Shown here: in pieces, positions 5,886 through 8,827 of the stretch
Layout of the letters: each line of letters opens with the position of its first letter
Position numbering within the stretch: the stretch's first letter is position 1
Source of the DNA: Wolbachia sp.
Lineage (GTDB): Bacteria > Pseudomonadota > Alphaproteobacteria > Rickettsiales > Anaplasmataceae
Reading direction: 5' to 3'
DNA: 8,827 nucleotides
NCBI GenBank assembly: GCA_028803175.1
Contig: JARBCG010000094.1
Location: forward strand, 1-8,827
Notes under the pieces: model-generated
Database searches by the model: none
Told to the model about the DNA's origin: nothing
What the model saw: only the letters and a program-made list of their open reading frames with translations
Program-made: the position numbers and the translations under genes

Positions 5886-6335
5886 GTGATAGAAGTAAAT
5901 ATTATTGATAATAAATGGTACAACATTATTGGAGATCCGGAAGATTTTGTATTAAATATTATCAATGCTTCTCTCAAAGAATTAAAAATAGGTCATTATA
6001 AACCAAGTATGTCATTAGCTCTGGCCAATGATAATTTATTACATCAACTTAATTTAAAATTCAGAAAAAAAGACAAGCCAACTAACGTATTATCATTTCC
6101 TTGCGAACAATTATCCAATGAATGCGACTTAGGGGATATAGCAATTTCAATAGACACTATAGAAAGAGAATCTCTTGAATATTGTATACCAATACTTGCC
6201 CATGCTGCACATACGTTAGTGCATGGGTTACTACATTTACTTGGTTATGATCATGAACAAGAAGACGAAAAAATTATAATGGAAGATTTAGAAAATAAGA
6301 TTCTAGTCTCTTTTGGCTACACCCCTTTCGCATAG
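5886..6335 (+). CDS. ybeY: Endoribonuclease YbeY, 16S rRNA maturation factor
   Basis: This is a single-domain metalloprotein of the UPF0054 family, involved in 16S rRNA 3'-end maturation and ribosome quality control in the cytosol. The 149-residue length is normal. The zinc-binding H-x3-H-x5-H motif is intact: HGLLHLLGYDH, with His113, His117 and His123. Upstream is the conserved RKKDKPTNVLSFP segment (about 59-71), followed by LGDIAIS. The only possible start is GTG at 5886, because an in-frame TAA lies four codons upstream (5874-5876). There is no Shine-Dalgarno site, and a promoter sits immediately upstream, suggesting near-leaderless expression. In many bacteria ybeY sits near phoH and a CBS-domain gene; here it stands alone between decayed regions. 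Confidence 0.96.
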   Translation: MIEVNIIDNKWYNIIGDPEDFVLNIINASLKELKIGHYKPSMSLALANDNLLHQLNLKFRKKDKPTNVLSFPCEQLSNECDLGDIAISIDTIERESLEYCIPILAHAAHTLVHGLLHLLGYDHEQEDEKIIMEDLENKILVSFGYTPFA

Positions 6336-6373
6336 CCTATAAAAAGGCAAAATATGTTGTTAACTGTACAAGC

Positions 6374-6419
6374 CACTATAGTGTAACACTGAGAAAAAAT
6401 AAATAGCTATTATTTTTTT
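6374..6419. promoter_or_regulatory. Palindromes and AT-rich hairpin between ybeY and the NPD gene
   Basis: Two palindromes overlap: a perfect 10-bp CACTATAGTG (6374-6383) and AGTGT-A-ACACT (6380-6390). They are followed by an almost perfect AT hairpin centred on AATAGCTATT and ending in a run of seven T (about 6393-6419). The last could be a weak intrinsic terminator for ybeY. The first two could be an operator for the downstream gene. GC content of the stem is too low for a confident terminator call. Confidence 0.3.
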
Positions 6420-6460
6420 AGTAATTAAGTAGAATAGATTAGAAGATCAATGAGGAAGTT

Positions 6461-7861
6461 TTGGAAGATAAAATAAAAAAAATAATAATTTCAGGAAGAG
6501 AAGTGTGGCCAATTATAGAAGGTGGTAAAGGTATTGCTGTTAGTAATGGCAGGTCAAGCGGGGCATTTGCCGCAGCAGAAGCCATAGGTACATTTTCTGG
6601 CGCAAATGCCAAGCTTATTGATGATAATGGCGAAGTAGTGCCGTTAGTTTATAAAGGCAAAACAAGAAATGAAAAACACAATGAATTAATTGAGTATAGC
6701 ATTAGAGCCGGAATTAGTCAGGCAAGAATAGCAAACGAAATATCAAAAGGCCTTGGAAGAATACACATGAATGTGCTCTGGGAAATGGGCGCAGCAGAGC
6801 GTGTACTTCATGGTATATTAGAAGGAGCAAAAGGTTTAATTCATGGTATTACTTGCGGTGCTGGTATGCCATATAGGCTTGCAGAAATCGCAACTAAATA
6901 TCAGGTTTATTACTATCCTATTATTTCATCAGTACGTGCTTTTAAAGCACTATGGAAGCGTGCATACCAAAAAATGTCTTCCTTACTTGGTGGAGTAGTA
7001 TATGAAGATCCATGGCTTGCCGGTGGACACAATGGGCTGAGTAACAGTGAAGATCCAGTATTACCGCAGGATCCATTTGAAAGGATCGTATACCTTAGAT
7101 CTTTTATGAATGAAGTAGGTCTTTCAAAAACACCAATTGTTATGGCAGGAGGAGTGTGGCACTTAAAGGATTGGGAAAATTGGTTCGATAATCCGCAAGT
7201 TGGATCAATAGCTTTTCAGTTTGGTACGCGTCCACTTTTAACAGAGGAAAGCCCTATCTCTGCAGAATGGAAAAAAAAATTATTAACTTTAGAAGAAGGA
7301 GATGTATTTTTAAATAGATTTAGCCCAACAGGATTTTACTCATCTGCAGTAAAAAATAATTTTATACATGAATTACATGAGCGAAATTCACGTCAAATAA
7401 AGTTTTCAGAAAGCACAAGTGGAGAATTTAACAGTGAATTTACAATTGGCGCAAGGGGCAGAAAAATTTACCTTACTTTGCAAGATAAAGAATCAGCAAA
7501 TAAGTGGACTGAAGCAGGATATACAGAAGTAATGAAAACTCCAGATTCAACTGTTATTTTTGTTACACAAGAAAAACTTGAGGAAATAAGACAAGATCAA
7601 ATAAATTGCATGGGGTGTTTAAGTCACTGCTTATTTAGTAATTGGAAGGATCATGATAATCATTCAACAGGGCGAAAACCAGATCCACGTAGCTTTTGCA
7701 TACAAAAAACGCTGCAAAATATTATACAGGATGGTGATATCGAAAAAGAACTCATGTTTTCTGGACATAATTCTTACAAATTTAAACAAGATCCATTTTA
7801 TGACAATGGATACATACCAACAGTAAAAAAATTAGTAGAAAGAATATTAATAGGATATTAA
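6461..7861 (+). CDS. NPD-family (nitronate monooxygenase/FabK-like) FMN oxidoreductase with C-terminal Cys cluster
   Basis: This 466-residue TIM-barrel flavoprotein belongs to the 2-nitropropane dioxygenase (NPD) superfamily, which includes nitronate monooxygenase and enoyl-ACP reductase FabK; the substrate here is unknown. The LAGGHNG motif carries the family histidine (His190). The IVMAGGVW strand and the GSIAFQFGTRPLLT block fit the FMN-phosphate region. Beyond the barrel, the last 100 residues hold a C-x2-C-x3-C-x22-C pattern (Cys383, Cys386, Cys390, Cys413) in INCMGCLSHC and RSFC. It suggests an iron-sulfur or other metal site, absent from minimal nitronate monooxygenases. The start is TTG at 6461 behind a GAGGAAG ribosome site (6452-6458); an overlapping ATG at 6450 is out of frame and closes after eight codons. 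It is longer than typical NPD proteins of about 320-360 residues. Confidence 0.88.
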   Translation: MEDKIKKIIISGREVWPIIEGGKGIAVSNGRSSGAFAAAEAIGTFSGANAKLIDDNGEVVPLVYKGKTRNEKHNELIEYSIRAGISQARIANEISKGLGRIHMNVLWEMGAAERVLHGILEGAKGLIHGITCGAGMPYRLAEIATKYQVYYYPIISSVRAFKALWKRAYQKMSSLLGGVVYEDPWLAGGHNGLSNSEDPVLPQDPFERIVYLRSFMNEVGLSKTPIVMAGGVWHLKDWENWFDNPQVGSIAFQFGTRPLLTEESPISAEWKKKLLTLEEGDVFLNRFSPTGFYSSAVKNNFIHELHERNSRQIKFSESTSGEFNSEFTIGARGRKIYLTLQDKESANKWTEAGYTEVMKTPDSTVIFVTQEKLEEIRQDQINCMGCLSHCLFSNWKDHDNHSTGRKPDPRSFCIQKTLQNIIQDGDIEKELMFSGHNSYKFKQDPFYDNGYIPTVKKLVERILIGY

Positions 7862-7964
7862 GTTTATTTTGTAGTTTAATTTCTAAGCTGCGTTTTCCCT
7901 AAAAGAAGTTTCTCACCATTCTATTAAATAAATTATGGTAAATAAGTGTGACTATTAATTTAAT

Positions 7965-8197
7965 ATGAAAAGATGTGAAGGCAAAAGTCGAGTTTTTTTG
8001 ATCAATCATTCGGTAGACAAATGAAAGAAGCAGTAGATAATAATGATCCTAAATTACTACAGGTATTATTAGGCCATAAATATTTGCAACTTTGTGAGTA
8101 TTGGTTTGCCCATTCTATTCTCCATTATAGGGTTTTGTGGGTAATTCAAACTCTTAAATATCAGCTGCCTATGAATATACTTGCCTCACAAATGTAA
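7965..8197 (+). pseudogene. Small gene or relic with a frame break at a poly-T run
   Basis: From ATG 7965 the frame reads MKRCEGKS and closes after 19 codons. Shifting by one base at the seven-T run (7993-7999) joins it to an open frame continuing as FFDQSFGRQMKEAVDNNDPK (codons from about 7994 to 8053), then LLQVLLGHKY and on to TAA 8195-8197. Without the shift, ATG 8021 gives a 58-residue frame. The stretch AVDNNDPKLLQVLL resembles an ankyrin-repeat helix pair, but only one partial unit is present, so this is weak. No ribosome site precedes either ATG. It could be a decayed gene, or a gene read through transcriptional slippage on the T run. Confidence 0.35.
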
Positions 8198-8207
8198 GTT
8201 TTAAGAA

Positions 8208-8430
8208 AAAATTTCAGTTATCGGATACATGGCAACTTACAATTAGAAATAACACTACACAAACTGGAGAGTTTTCGAGGTAAAAGCATGTAGCGATGAT
8301 ATCAAAAAAGTGAATGAAGAATTAAAGTATAAAGTATGCAGAACAAAAAATATTAGAAAAATACAAGGTTTTCGAACATAATACTGTAGATGAAAAATAT
8401 CAAATATACCAAGCTAAAGCTGGTGATTAA
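8208..8430 (+). pseudogene. Decayed C-terminal remnant of an unidentified protein
   Basis: Three coding-like blocks lie in order but in different frames: FQLSDTWQLTIRNNTTQTGE (about 8211-8270), EVKACSDDIKKVNEELK (8277-8327), and YAEQKILEKYKVFEHNTVDE (about 8335-8394), ending KAGD at a TAA (8428-8430). The smooth composition of each block and their order suggest one ancestral protein broken by two frameshifts. I do not recognise the family. The end abuts the boundary of the second IS200/IS605-like relic, so that insertion may have landed just past its stop codon. Confidence 0.45.
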
Positions 8431-8439
8431 AAAAACAGA

Positions 8440-8779
8440 TTATGAGTTTTAAAACTCGATGTTAAAATCATTAGAATAGCTACGAGGACTTCATTGTTCT
8501 TTGATATACTTCTGTAAATCTGTAGAATTCACATTGCTAACTGTAACAGCAAAGTATCATCTTGCTAAAGGTGCTGCACCCAATATCTTTTTCTTAAGTG
8601 TTCAAATTCCTGAAATAACTTGTGACTACTCTTTCCCTTAACTGTACCAACCACTTAACTGTACCAACTTAGATAGCGCCTGGTCAGGAGTAATATCACC
8701 TCTTATGATATCTACGTAGTTTGTAGTACATACCATTCCCTAAATTAAACGTACTGTGAGAGCTATGTTTGTAATCCAT
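8440..8779 (-). pseudogene. IS200/IS605 TnpA transposase relic, copy 2
   Basis: Read on the minus strand from ATG 8779, it begins MDYKHSSHSTFNLG. After frame changes it continues as DIIRGDITPDQALSKLVQL, then a segment that reads GKSSHKLFQEFEHLRKRYWG across shifts. It then gives AVTVSNVNSTDLQKYIKEQ, a TGA, and SYSNDFNIEF. These correspond to the SxLVQxLKGxSS, LRKxYWGxHxWARGYF and catalytic-tyrosine YIxEQ blocks of TnpA. The HUH region between ITPD and ALSKL is missing, and the WARGYF block is damaged. A 17-bp duplication (8637-8668) adds a further frame break. It is a non-functional relic. Confidence 0.75.
8637..8668. repeat. 17-bp-period tandem duplication inside tnpA relic copy 2
   Basis: The 15-base unit CTTAACTGTACCAAC occurs at 8637-8651 and again at 8654-8668, a two-copy direct repeat of period 17. 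It falls in the conserved LVQLxKG region of the transposase relic; removing one unit joins LVQL more nearly to KGKSS. It is absent from copy 1. Confidence 0.8.
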
Positions 8780-8827
8780 ACTAAACCATACTAAAGTAGT
8801 CCAACACTAAAGTATATTATACTAAAG

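Larger units (their letters stand above)
7862..8435. other. Gene-poor stretch with frameshifted coding relics
   Basis: About 575 bp separate the NPD gene from the second IS200/IS605-like relic. No intact gene is convincing. The first 100 bp look non-coding. At 7965-8197 there is a reading frame broken at a run of seven T, and at about 8208-8430 three short segments in successive frames read as one decayed protein tail. No terminator for the NPD gene is evident. Confidence 0.55.
8436..8827 (-). mobile_element. IS200/IS605-like element relic, copy 2 (inverted, cut by window edge)
   Basis: The reverse complement of this stretch matches 5001-5275 from the left-end palindrome region through the right end. 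It shares long identical blocks such as the ATGGATTACAAACATAGCTC start region. Similarity stops at CTCATAATCTG on the right-end side. It keeps over 100 bp of transposase sequence missing from copy 1, so the two copies decayed independently. Near its right end is a perfect 14-bp palindrome GAGTTTTAAAACTC (8444-8457), the counterpart of the 5255-5266 hairpin. The left end lies beyond the window. Confidence 0.75.

Noticed and set aside
6357..6382. TTGTTA...TATAGT promoter for the NPD gene
   Set aside because: The spacer is only 14 bases, too short for a normal sigma-70 promoter.
3708..8105. Shared 14-mer ACTTTGTGAGTATT upstream of the tRNA and again near 8092
   Set aside because: The match does not extend on either side, and one such match is expected by chance in this much AT-rich sequence.
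8021..8197. Intact ankyrin-repeat protein
   Set aside because: Only one partial helix pair resembles an ankyrin unit and no second repeat follows; the label cannot be supported.
1..8827. CRISPR array, prophage module or complete mobile element
   Set aside because: No regularly spaced repeats, no phage structural or integrase genes, and all transposase traces are broken.

Overview
The window is AT-rich bacterial chromosome. It most resembles an obligate intracellular alphaproteobacterium of the Rickettsiales, and a Wolbachia-like member of the Anaplasmataceae fits best. This rests on strong A/T codon bias, a cytochrome-oxidase assembly gene (Cox11/CtaG), a Bax-inhibitor-1 family protein, an NDUFA9-like reductase, GTG and TTG starts, and intact housekeeping genes scattered among decayed insertion-sequence relics. 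The organism call is an inference from gene content; no rRNA or other taxonomic marker is present.

Left part (1-4802). The window opens with the decayed 3' end of an IS982-family transposase (3-187). Three minus-strand genes follow: ctaG and a Bax-inhibitor-1/YccA-like membrane protein, which abut with no intergenic base and probably share a promoter at 1502-1530, and an rlmB-like SPOUT rRNA methyltransferase behind them. rlmB diverges from a plus-strand Smr-domain protein. That gene runs head-on, with no gap, into rpe (ribulose-phosphate 3-epimerase, minus strand). A complete tRNA-Arg(UCU) and a minus-strand NDUFA9-like SDR reductase complete this part.

Right part (4803-8827). Two degenerate copies of the same IS200/IS605-like element lie in opposite orientation (about 4971-5275 and 8436-8827, the second cut by the window edge). 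The segment between them holds a 40-residue glycine-zipper membrane-type peptide with a very strong ribosome binding site, a 374-bp decayed stretch, ybeY (endoribonuclease/rRNA maturation), and a flavin-dependent NPD-family oxidoreductase with a C-terminal cysteine cluster. A gene-poor stretch of about 575 bp follows, containing frameshifted coding relics.

The intact genes are mostly independent housekeeping functions: respiration assembly, rRNA processing and modification, the pentose phosphate pathway, and complex I-related redox. No phage module, CRISPR array or complete mobile element is visible. The most unusual item is the small glycine-zipper peptide with a structured leader beside the IS relic; the inverted IS pair and the frameshifted relics come next.
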